Shown one piece after another: positions 16,292 to 23,009 of a DNA stretch of 24,808 nucleotides. Under the pieces are notes generated by a model. That model was given only the letters and a program-made list of their open reading frames with translations, ran no database searches and was not told the origin of the DNA. A program made the translations under genes and the position numbers. How positions within the stretch are numbered: position 1 is the first letter of the stretch; the number at the start of each line of letters is the position of its first letter. This DNA comes from CAG-632 sp963626805. GTDB lineage: Bacteria; Bacillota; Clostridia; Lachnospirales; Lachnospiraceae. Where the stretch lies: assembly GCA_963626805.1 (NCBI GenBank), contig CAVFXS010000058.1, forward strand, positions 1-24,808. Reading direction: 5' to 3'.

Positions 16292-16983
16292 TTCTCTAAC
16301 CGATCCATCTTATATCCGACTCCCCACATAACCTTAATATATTTCGGTTCCTTCGGATTGATCTCGATCTTTTCACGAATTCTCCGAATATGTACGGAAA
16401 CTATATTTTCTGTTGCATAGGAATCCCCTTCCCAGATATTTTCATAAATCTGTGCACTGGAAAATACAATTCCCGGATTCTGCAGAAACATTCTCACGAT
16501 CTTATACTCTGTCGGAGTAAACTTCACCGGTACCCCATCCAAGGTTACCTGCTTCTTATCATCCTCCATAACCAGACCACCATTGACCAGTACATTCTTT
16601 CGTGTCTCCGGCATACTTCCCAGCTTGGAGTACCGACGCAGCTGCGATTTTACCCGTGCTACCAGCTCCAGTGGATTAAACGGCTTTGTAATGTAATCGT
16701 CTGCCCCGATGGTCAATCCCATGATTTTATCCGTATCCTCAGACTTCGCAGATAAGATGATCACCGGAATATTACTCTTCTTTCTCAGCTCCAGAACAGC
16801 ATGTATTCCATCCAGATTTGGCATCATAATATCAATCAGCATCAGCTGGATATCTTTGGAACCTGCAATATCCAGTGCCTCATATCCATCATATGCCCGA
16901 AAAATTGTATATCCTTCCTGCTCCAGATAAATACTGATTGCCTCCACGATCTCCTTATCATCATCACATACTAAAATATTCAT
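16288..16983 (-). CDS. OmpR/PhoB-family response regulator
   Basis: This 231-aa protein has a receiver domain (1-120) with the acidic pocket CDDD, phospho-acceptor Asp51 in LIDIMMP, Ser78 and Lys100 in TKPF, all intact. A winged-helix DNA-binding domain follows (about 130-231, with the region GDSYATENIVSVHIRRIREKI). It is the first gene of the two-component operon and overlaps the kinase by 4 bases, so the pair is cognate. AGAGGT precedes the ATG. A sigma-A promoter lies at 17018-17046. Targets are unknown. The nearby MATE/protease genes are candidates only by position. Confidence 0.93.
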   Translation of the reverse strand: MNILVCDDDKEIVEAISIYLEQEGYTIFRAYDGYEALDIAGSKDIQLMLIDIMMPNLDGIHAVLELRKKSNIPVIILSAKSEDTDKIMGLTIGADDYITKPFNPLELVARVKSQLRRYSKLGSMPETRKNVLVNGGLVMEDDKKQVTLDGVPVKFTPTEYKIVRMFLQNPGIVFSSAQIYENIWEGDSYATENIVSVHIRRIREKIEINPKEPKYIKVMWGVGYKMDRLEK

Positions 16984-17017
16984 AAGCTATACCTCTTTTA
17001 TCTATTTCATGCTATTA

Positions 17018-17046
17018 ATTGCAATCTTATCAAATGAAACTGTCAA
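17018..17046 (-). promoter_or_regulatory. Sigma-A promoter of the two-component operon
   Basis: On the minus strand, a perfect TTGACA (17041-17046) is followed by 17 nt and TGCAAT (17018-17023). It lies 35 nt upstream of the response regulator ATG, in a short AT-rich gap. Confidence 0.6.
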
Positions 17047-17073
17047 AAACTTGTTTATAAAATGAAAATATTC

Positions 17074-17826
17074 TTAAAAAATTTTCTTATCCTCTTTGGA
17101 CAGGTATAGCAGACTGCTGGTAAAGCGGTCTCCTTCCTTTTCAATATACTCCCGATATTCCTGATAATCGATATAGAACTCTTTGCCCCACGAAGAAATC
17201 CGAAGCATTACCTTCTTATGCTTCAGCCCCACCATTCCGGTTACTGTCACATAATGACTGTGTACATTTTTATAACCACTCAGTACAAGCTCTCCGTTTT
17301 CTTCCATTTGATAAAACGGAATCCCCTTTCCACGGAATACCAGCGGTGTATTCGGTCCGATTGCCAGAATTACCGGAAGATCCTCATTTAACATCTTATG
17401 GATCACCCGTATCATCTGCTGATCATCCATAAATGCTTTCCACGCAATCGTCATCTGTAGGCGGAATTTCATACAATAATGCCGCACTGCCGATGCCAAC
17501 ATCAGTCCATTCATACCACTTCCCGGAATAATCTGTGCAAACCGGCTGTTTATATAATGAATATATTTCCGATAATCCTCCCAGCTGATATAATCTTCAG
17601 GATTGTGAATCAATCCAATCGCATTGGTTCGGTAATTTCTGTCATTTCTTCCTATATATAAGAACAGGTCTCCAAGTGCGATCACTCCGCATCCCCACTT
17701 ATGTAACTTATAGTCCCGGCTCATCCAGGTGCTCTCATCGAACCAGCGCTGACTGCCTCCATAGGACTCCTCTTTCTTATATGTAACCTGTATATACTCC
17801 GGGTACTTTAACTCAATCTGCTTCAT
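17074..17826 (-). CDS. Papain/C39-like cysteine peptidase family protein
   Basis: This 250-aa protein has no signal peptide or membrane segment. A Cys-His pair of papain-like type is visible: Cys46 in KWGCGVIAL and His191 in VHSHYVTVTGM, followed by ISSWGKEFYI, which corresponds to the papain NSWG with Ser in place of Asn. The start at 17824-17826 is chosen over one 20 codons upstream because AAGGAGGG lies 8 nt before it. It then overlaps the end of the MATE gene by 14 nt, meaning translational coupling. Whether it is a protease, a transglutaminase-like enzyme or an inactive binding protein is open. The coupling suggests a job linked to the exporter. Confidence 0.6.
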   Translation of the reverse strand: MKQIELKYPEYIQVTYKKEESYGGSQRWFDESTWMSRDYKLHKWGCGVIALGDLFLYIGRNDRNYRTNAIGLIHNPEDYISWEDYRKYIHYINSRFAQIIPGSGMNGLMLASAVRHYCMKFRLQMTIAWKAFMDDQQMIRVIHKMLNEDLPVILAIGPNTPLVFRGKGIPFYQMEENGELVLSGYKNVHSHYVTVTGMVGLKHKKVMLRISSWGKEFYIDYQEYREYIEKEGDRFTSSLLYLSKEDKKIF

Positions 17827-19174
17827 GCATTCCCTCCTTCTCTGGTTGTAATCCTCGACGAATCCGATCATCTGTGAAAAACGCAATGCTCAGCAGAATG
17901 GTACACAGAATCCAGGTCACCGGTTCTGAAATAATGATTCCGAAATATCCCATCGGTGCTGCCAATACCCAGGCAACAATTAATTTCCCCAGTAATTCAA
18001 TTCCACTCGATACCATCGGAACAATCTTCCGTCCAAGTCCCTGCAGGGCATTTCTCAAAACGATCAGAATACCAAGCACAAAATAAAACAGCGTATTGAA
18101 CCGTAAATATTGCTGTGCAGTCTCTACGATCTCCGGTGTCGTTGCTCCGGAAATCAGCCGGATCATCAACGGTGCTGCCGTATAGACTGCTATAATTACG
18201 ATCACTGCCCAGATCCAGGACAGTAATATCGCACTCCGGATTCCGGAACGGATCCGTTCAAATCTTCCGGCACCATAATTCTGTCCGGAAAAAGTTGCTG
18301 CTGTCACACCTAGAGTACTGAAGGGCAGCATAAATACTTCACTTAATTTTCTGGCTACAGTATGGGCTGCAATAATATTGGTTCCGAACTTATTGATGGC
18401 ACCCTGCAGTACCAGCGTTCCGATTGATACAAAACAAAGCATAAATGCCATGGCCAGACCCTGTCCCATCAGATCTCTGATCATTGCCTTTTCTAATATG
18501 AAGTCTTCCCGCTTTAACCGCAGCTCCGGACATTTCTTAATAATATAGATAATACAGCATACAAAGGAAATTGCCTGTGCGATTACAGTCGCATATGCCG
18601 CTCCCTGCACATCCATGCGCATACCACCTACAAACAGCAGATCCAGTCCTACATTCACTGCCGTTGCTACTGCAAGGAAGATCAGCGGACGGATCGTATC
18701 ACCCAGTGCCCGCAGCACAGCCGCACACAGGTTGTATGCTGCCGTAAATATCATAAATATTATGATTACCTGAATATATCCGGTGCAACGTGCCAAAATA
18801 TCATCTGGTGTATTCAGAAGGCGGAGCATCGGACGGATTAAAAACAGGGAAATCACCGTCACAAGGAGCGTCAATCCAAGCATCAGACATACCGAATTCG
18901 CTACCGCCTGCCGCATCCGCTTCATATCCCTGGATCCGTAAAACTTCGAGATTACGATTCCGAATCCATTACCAAGTCCATTCATGGCACCTATGATCAG
19001 ATTGAATACCGGAGCACTGGCTCCGATTGCTGCCAGTGCATCTTCTCCCAAGATCTCTCCGACCACCTTAGTATCCACAATATTATACAGCTGCTGAAAA
19101 ATATTTCCGATTAATAACGGAAGTGAAAATGCCAGTAACAGACGGATAATATTTCCTTTTGTTAAATCCTTCAT
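17813..19174 (-). CDS. MATE-family multidrug/metabolite efflux transporter
   Basis: This 453-aa membrane protein has 12 hydrophobic segments in two related halves. It opens MKDLTKGNIIRLLLAFSLPLLIGNIFQQLYNIVD, and the second half has the matching stretch FMLPFSTLGVTAATFSGQNYGAGR, both characteristic of clostridial MATE exporters. It would use a Na+ or H+ gradient to expel small molecules. AAAGGGG and AAGGAG both lie before the ATG. It is the first gene of a two-gene unit with the papain-like protein. The substrate is not predictable. Confidence 0.92.
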   Translation of the reverse strand: MKDLTKGNIIRLLLAFSLPLLIGNIFQQLYNIVDTKVVGEILGEDALAAIGASAPVFNLIIGAMNGLGNGFGIVISKFYGSRDMKRMRQAVANSVCLMLGLTLLVTVISLFLIRPMLRLLNTPDDILARCTGYIQVIIIFMIFTAAYNLCAAVLRALGDTIRPLIFLAVATAVNVGLDLLFVGGMRMDVQGAAYATVIAQAISFVCCIIYIIKKCPELRLKREDFILEKAMIRDLMGQGLAMAFMLCFVSIGTLVLQGAINKFGTNIIAAHTVARKLSEVFMLPFSTLGVTAATFSGQNYGAGRFERIRSGIRSAILLSWIWAVIVIIAVYTAAPLMIRLISGATTPEIVETAQQYLRFNTLFYFVLGILIVLRNALQGLGRKIVPMVSSGIELLGKLIVAWVLAAPMGYFGIIISEPVTWILCTILLSIAFFTDDRIRRGLQPEKEGMHEAD

Positions 19175-19214
19175 AACTATACCCCTTTGTACTCCTTTGT
19201 AATTTACACTTCCA

Positions 19215-19243
19215 TCTATAGCTATATTCTTCGCACTTGTCTA
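19215..19243 (-). promoter_or_regulatory. Possible promoter of the MATE-peptidase operon
   Basis: On the minus strand, TAGACA (19238-19243) and TATAGA (19215-19220) are 17 nt apart, about 40 nt upstream of the MATE ATG. Each box is an imperfect match, and the region is AT-rich. Confidence 0.4.
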
Positions 19244-19286
19244 TATAATTTCCTGCAATAAATTACAAAATCAGGAGTGTCCGGTT

Positions 19287-19874
19287 TTATTTTTCACCTG
19301 CCGCTTTCCCTGCCTGATTTCGAGACCATAAATAGCAGTATGCCTGCGTTCTGGCTGCAAACAATTCCTTCTGCAAAAGTGCCCGCACTTCCTCTCTGCT
19401 GTACCATCCGGCCTCGATTTCCTCCAGTGTGGAACTGCTTGGTGCAATGGTGCCGTCTGCGATTCCGACCACACACTGATTCTTCTCATTACTGAAGCCG
19501 ACTGCACTGTAACTATCCGGTATAATATCCAGAATCTCAACCAGCTGAAGCCCGGTTTCTTCTCTCAGCTCTCTCGCTGCACTGACCTCCGGCGTCTCAC
19601 CCGGATCGATCAGTCCTGCCGGGAAATTATACACCCAGCCACCGACTGCCATCCGATACTCCCGGTTCAGCAGAATCTTCTCACGCTTTACATCCTCCAT
19701 GATCAGAACCACCGCATCTGTCTTATGCTGACTTAAATCTTCAAAATCCGTCATATTCTTATCCCGGCTGATCATCTCATAGACCTTCTTCCGACCATCC
19801 ACCGTCCGGTATGTAATATCATAACGGGTAATAAATTTACCCTCCTGCTTCCTCTCAATTCCTTCAAAGGTCAT
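19287..19874 (-). CDS. NUDIX hydrolase, ADP-ribose pyrophosphatase-like
   Basis: This 195-aa cytoplasmic hydrolase carries a complete NUDIX box, G-x5-E-x7-REUxEExGU, at residues 87-109 (GLIDPGE through REETGL). It is preceded by WVYNFPAG, as in ADP-ribose or nucleotide-sugar pyrophosphatases. It would cleave a nucleoside diphosphate linked to another group using Mg2+. The C-terminal 25 residues are rich in Ala, Lys and Gln and look unstructured. The ATG is preceded by AGGAGG at good spacing. The gene stands alone, divergent from the phosphatase gene across a 185-nt gap. Confidence 0.9.
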   Translation of the reverse strand: MTFEGIERKQEGKFITRYDITYRTVDGRKKVYEMISRDKNMTDFEDLSQHKTDAVVLIMEDVKREKILLNREYRMAVGGWVYNFPAGLIDPGETPEVSAARELREETGLQLVEILDIIPDSYSAVGFSNEKNQCVVGIADGTIAPSSSTLEEIEAGWYSREEVRALLQKELFAARTQAYCYLWSRNQAGKAAGEK

Positions 19875-19970
19875 GCCCGCATTCCTCCTTATATAAACAT
19901 TCTACAACGACACCGGGCATAGGACAAGCCGTAATCAAAAATTCCCCGGTAAATCATAACATTACCATTT

Positions 19971-19999
19971 TTGACAAAATTACGTTTCGCCACTATAAT
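19971..19999 (+). promoter_or_regulatory. Consensus sigma-A promoter of the phosphatase gene
   Basis: A perfect TTGACA (19971-19976) and perfect TATAAT (19994-19999) are separated by exactly 17 nt. The start site would be near 20006, leaving a leader of about 54 nt. This should be a strong constitutive promoter unless a repressor acts. Confidence 0.85.
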
Positions 20000-20059
20000 C
20001 ATATGCGAACCGGGATATATTATGTTTCAGGCATATACATGCATACAAAGGAGATCAGC

Positions 20060-20680
20060 ATGGAATTATATATCGTACGCCATGGCGAAACCGAATGGAA
20101 TAAAGAAAAGCTGTTACAGGGTAATACGGATATTCCCCTCAGCGAGAACGGTCGCCTGCTGGCAAAGATTTCCGGCGAAGCACTCGCCGATACCCCATTT
20201 GACCACATTTATTCGAGTCCTCTGAAGCGTGCCTATGAGACCGCCTGCCTGTTCCGCGGCAGTCAGAACGTTCCGATCATCCGGGATGACCGCTTAAAGG
20301 AACTGTGCTTCGGTGAATATGAAGGACAGAATATGTCACTGCTGTTGAAGGATCCGAACTGTCTGTTCCACTATTTCTTCAGGCAGCCACAGTTCTATCA
20401 GGCACCGCCTTCCGGTGAATCCTTAGAGCATCTGTGTGCCAGAGCCGCTGATTTTATGACCTCTGTGATTCTTCCTCTGCAGGAGAACTGTCACCGCGTC
20501 ATGATCGTGGCACATGGTGCGATCAACAAGGCTCTGATGACCTATGTAAAAGGACATGAGCTCTCGCAATTCTGGAGTGGCGGTCTGCAGAAAAACTGCA
20601 ATGTCATCCTGCTTGAATTGGAGCATGATCAGTTCCGCATTCTTGACGAAACACATATCTTTTATCCGGAGACCGAATAG
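20060..20680 (+). CDS. Histidine phosphatase family protein (phosphoglycerate mutase-like)
   Basis: This 206-aa cytoplasmic phosphatase has the catalytic RHGETEWN motif at its N-terminus (Arg7, His8), the substrate-side SPLKRAYETA and the second catalytic His in MIVAHGAINKAL. The clostridial relatives are annotated as alpha-ribazole or broad-specificity phosphatases, and the true substrate cannot be told. The start at 20060 is chosen because AAAGGAG lies 8 nt upstream and the conserved fold begins at once. An in-frame ATG at 20003 falls at the expected transcription start and is not credible. The stop codon lies in the loop of the terminator that follows. Confidence 0.9.
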   Translation: MELYIVRHGETEWNKEKLLQGNTDIPLSENGRLLAKISGEALADTPFDHIYSSPLKRAYETACLFRGSQNVPIIRDDRLKELCFGEYEGQNMSLLLKDPNCLFHYFFRQPQFYQAPPSGESLEHLCARAADFMTSVILPLQENCHRVMIVAHGAINKALMTYVKGHELSQFWSGGLQKNCNVILLELEHDQFRILDETHIFYPETE

Positions 20681-20692
20681 GGTCTCCTTTTT
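20668..20692 (+). terminator. Intrinsic terminator of the phosphatase gene
   Basis: GGAGACC and GGTCTCC form a perfect 7-bp stem with a 6-nt loop, followed by TTTTT. The TAG stop codon is in the loop, so the terminator is part of the coding end. Confidence 0.85.
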
Positions 20693-20760
20693 CATGGTTT
20701 CACCATTTTTCTCCAAAGACATAAACTATAACTATAAGCAAATTTGAAAGGATGAGTTTT

Positions 20761-21021
20761 ATGGAATCTGGACGTTATATGCGCCCTGCTCCCGGTCGTC
20801 CGGCCGTCAGCTGTCCCTGTCAGAATTCTGGAAATTCCAGAATGAATGTCCCTTGTAACAACGGTTTCCCGGATAATTCAGCTGAATTTCCGGTCGGTAT
20901 GTCCTATGTCCCATGGCAGGTTTTCCGCAATCTGTATTCTCCGGAAAAAGGATTGTTCGAAGGCACTATTTTTGCAGATCTGAATCAGATATTCTGCGGA
21001 AAGCGAGGTAGCTGTGCATGA
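20761..21021 (+). CDS. cotJA: Spore coat-associated protein CotJA
   Basis: This 86-aa protein has a variable Pro/Asn/Gly/Cys-rich N-terminus and the conserved CotJA core PVGMSYVPWQVFRNLY, then LFEGTIFADLNQIFCGKRG. The core is the signature of the first CotJ operon protein, needed for assembly of the CotJC layer in spores of Bacillus and Clostridia. The start at 20761 is chosen because AAAGG is 9 nt upstream. An ATG at 20752 sits directly against that site. CATAAACT at 20720-20727 resembles the mother-cell sigma-E -10 (CATACANT), but no convincing -35 was found. It overlaps cotJB by 4 bases. Confidence 0.88.
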   Translation: MESGRYMRPAPGRPAVSCPCQNSGNSRMNVPCNNGFPDNSAEFPVGMSYVPWQVFRNLYSPEKGLFEGTIFADLNQIFCGKRGSCA

Positions 21022-21275
21022 ATCAGATGAGTCGAAAGCAATTACTCAATTATATCGACGCTGTCAGTCTTGCTCTGGACGATGTAACACTTTTTCTCGA
21101 CACGCACCCTGCAAACGCAGAAGCCCTTGCCTATTACAACAAGTGCAGAGAGCAGCGGATGCAGGCCATCAGCGATTATACCAGGCGCTTTGGGCCCTTG
21201 AATCGATACAATGTAAATGCAGGAAATGAATGGCAGTGGAATCAGGGTTCATGGCCATGGCAAGGGGAGGTGTAA
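21018..21275 (+). CDS. cotJB: Spore coat protein CotJB
   Basis: This 85-aa protein has the CotJB pattern: a helical N-terminus MSRKQLLNYIDAVSLALDDVTLFLDTHP, then ALAYYNKCREQRMQAISDYTRRFGPL, and a Trp/Asn-rich tail (NEWQWNQGSWPWQGE). It is expressed with cotJA through an ATGA overlap and acts in the same spore-coat complex. It is full length. The next gene, cotJC, starts 3 nt after its stop. Confidence 0.9.
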   Translation: MNQMSRKQLLNYIDAVSLALDDVTLFLDTHPANAEALAYYNKCREQRMQAISDYTRRFGPLNRYNVNAGNEWQWNQGSWPWQGEV

Positions 21276-21278
21276 TCC

Positions 21279-21389
21279 ATGTGGGTATATGAAAAACGAC
21301 TGCAGTTTCCGGTCAATATCAAAGAAACCAATGCCAGGCTGGCACAGGCAATTATATCACAATATGGAGGAGCCGATGGTCAGATATAA
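21279..21389 (+). pseudogene. cotJC: cotJC remnant: first 36 codons of a manganese-catalase-like spore coat protein
   Basis: The ATG is preceded by GGGGAGG and opens a 36-codon frame. Its product begins MWVYEKRLQFPVN and ends QYGGADGQI, matching the start of CotJC (MWVYEKKLQYPV, then EQYGGADGEL), a protein of about 190 residues. A TAA follows at the point where relatives continue into the metal-binding helices. The next 130 nt hold no other CotJC-like frame, so the rest was removed rather than shifted. All catalytic metal ligands are lost, and the remnant is probably non-functional. A complete copy elsewhere in the genome is possible. Confidence 0.8.
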
Positions 21390-21519
21390 TTGAAATAATC
21401 GTCCACCTATGTTATTCTGATTATAATATATTTGTGTATGATTCCGTTTTATCGGTAATACTGTTATTAAATTAAATTATAGGATAGATGTAACTATCAT
21501 TTTACAGGAAGGATTACAT

Positions 21520-22797
21520 ATGGAACGAAAAGACTGGGAAAAAATCATCTTAAAAACAATTATTGGTTTAACTATTGCTATTTTAATCATTTTACATTTC
21601 GACCTTGCGATCAAGGGGATTTCTGCGCTTATCGGGTTTATGTCCCCGATTATTTTGGGCTTTGCAGTTGCCTTTGTGATCAACGTCATTCTGGTGCGTC
21701 TGGAAAAGATTTATTTCCCACATACAAACAATCGGTTTCTGCAAAAAAGTCGTCGACCCGTCTGCATTGCCCTGTCACTTCTGATTATATTAGCGGTTAT
21801 TGCCTTTGTCATTGCAATGGTTATCCCGGAATTGATCAATGCATTTTCTGTTTTAGCAAAGGAGTTGCCTGCTTCCTATGACTCTATTCTGGACAAAATC
21901 TCTGCATTTATTTCTAAGATTCCACCTCTGGAAAACTGGCTGGTAAGCACTCTGGAAATCGATCTGGAGCATCCGCGGGATATTGAATGGTCGAAGTTCT
22001 TTACCAAGGTTATTGAGCTGATTATTGGCAGCAATAGCAGTCAGGTAAATTCTATTATGGATTCTACTGTAAATATTGTATCCGGCATCGGTAGCGGTGT
22101 TGTAAGTTTCTGTATCGCTCTGGTCTTCGGTATTTATGTTCTGGCATACAAGGAGAAATTAAGTTATCAGGTGCACAAGATCATCCGCTCTTATCTGAAA
22201 CCAAAGGTTGAAAACATTATCTATTATGTATGCCATGTAGCCAGTGAGACCTTTTCTAATTTCATTGTCGGTCAGTGTACGGAGGCAGTCATTCTGGGAA
22301 CTCTGTGTATTATCGGTATGTCGATCTTCCGCTTCCCATATGCGGTTATGATCGGCACCTTAGTCGGTGCCACGGCTCTGATCCCGATCATCGGTGCCTA
22401 TGTCGGTGCAATTGTCGGTGCCATCATGGTGATGACACAGGGCGGATCGATTCAGGCTCTGCTGTTCATTGTGTTTATCATTGTTCTTCAACAGATCGAA
22501 GGAAATCTGATCTATCCAAAGGTCGTCGGTTCTTCTGTCGGGCTGCCGGGCATCTGGGTGCTGGCTGCCATAACGATCGGCGGTAGTATGAATGGTATTT
22601 TCGGTATGCTGCTCAGTGTACCACTGGCTGCTACCCTGTATCGGCTGTTGAAGGAAGATACCACCAGACGGATCAATCGGAAAAACGGAACCGGAGTCAC
22701 AGAGATCCCGGAGGTTGCCGGTGAGATGAATGAGGTGGAGGCAGAGGAAAGCGAGACAAACGAAGATGATACTATCACTGATGAATCCGCCAAATGA
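21520..22797 (+). CDS. AI-2E family transporter (PerM/YueF-like permease)
   Basis: This 425-aa membrane protein has the family layout: an N-terminal group of membrane segments (about 10-95), an amphipathic middle region of about 60 residues (ELINAFSVLAKELPASYDSILDKIS), and a conserved C-terminal block with IGTLVGATALIPIIGAYVGAIVGAIM, QQIEGNLIYPKVVG, then LPGIWVLAAITIGG and FGMLLSVPLAATLY. The last 40 residues are acidic and polar. Functions known in the family include Na+/H+ antiport and autoinducer export, and neither can be assigned here. AGGAAGG precedes the ATG. It follows the cotJC remnant by 130 nt, and the deletion may have moved it close to the cotJ operon. Confidence 0.9.
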   Translation: MERKDWEKIILKTIIGLTIAILIILHFDLAIKGISALIGFMSPIILGFAVAFVINVILVRLEKIYFPHTNNRFLQKSRRPVCIALSLLIILAVIAFVIAMVIPELINAFSVLAKELPASYDSILDKISAFISKIPPLENWLVSTLEIDLEHPRDIEWSKFFTKVIELIIGSNSSQVNSIMDSTVNIVSGIGSGVVSFCIALVFGIYVLAYKEKLSYQVHKIIRSYLKPKVENIIYYVCHVASETFSNFIVGQCTEAVILGTLCIIGMSIFRFPYAVMIGTLVGATALIPIIGAYVGAIVGAIMVMTQGGSIQALLFIVFIIVLQQIEGNLIYPKVVGSSVGLPGIWVLAAITIGGSMNGIFGMLLSVPLAATLYRLLKEDTTRRINRKNGTGVTEIPEVAGEMNEVEAEESETNEDDTITDESAK

Positions 22798-22805
22798 TAC
22801 TGTAT

Positions 22806-22827
22806 TAAATTTCCCCATCGAAATTTA
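22806..22827 (+). terminator. Weak hairpin after the AI-2E transporter gene
   Basis: TAAATTTC and GAAATTTA form an 8-bp AT-rich stem around a 6-nt loop, starting 9 nt past the stop codon. There is no clear U-run after it, so termination here would be weak. Confidence 0.3.
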
Positions 22828-23009
22828 TCCCTATACTTCCTATTAAATTACTCACGTGCGACAAGCTCTCTCGCCTGCCAGCACGCAATGGTACATAAGG
22901 TTGTAAAATATGTAGCCTAAATACCAACATGCTTCTAGGATCACACGTTGAACAATCAAATTGGGAAACGATAACAATAAACATTTCAAATCAGTATTAA
23001 TATATTTCC
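22828..23009. other. AT-rich intergenic gap at the composition break
   Basis: No gene, repeat or RNA is recognised here. No short frame with a ribosome site and double-glycine leader is visible. The base composition changes here from the moderate GC of the cotJ/AI-2E side to the AT-rich exporter gene. Confidence 0.5.

Noticed and set aside
17074..19174. MATE plus papain-like protein as a bacteriocin maturation system
   Set aside because: No precursor peptide gene is seen, and the peptidase-like protein lacks membrane or ABC domains. Only the coupling is reported.
20003..20059. Upstream ATG giving a 225-aa phosphatase
   Set aside because: The ATG falls at or before the expected transcription start of the consensus promoter, and a proper ribosome site serves the ATG at 20060.
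21422..21427. TATAAT upstream of the AI-2E gene as a promoter
   Set aside because: No acceptable -35 lies at 16-18 nt upstream, and the gap is AT-rich enough for chance matches.
22856..22866. GTGCGACAAGC on the plus strand, resembling a group II intron 5' end
   Set aside because: Unlike the left edge, no stem or GGGTGAAAGTCC-type segment follows and no terminator hairpin precedes it. It is probably chance.
22798..23009. Search for a small leader-type peptide gene next to the ABC exporter
   Set aside because: No short frame with a ribosome site and a double-glycine motif was found on either strand in this gap.
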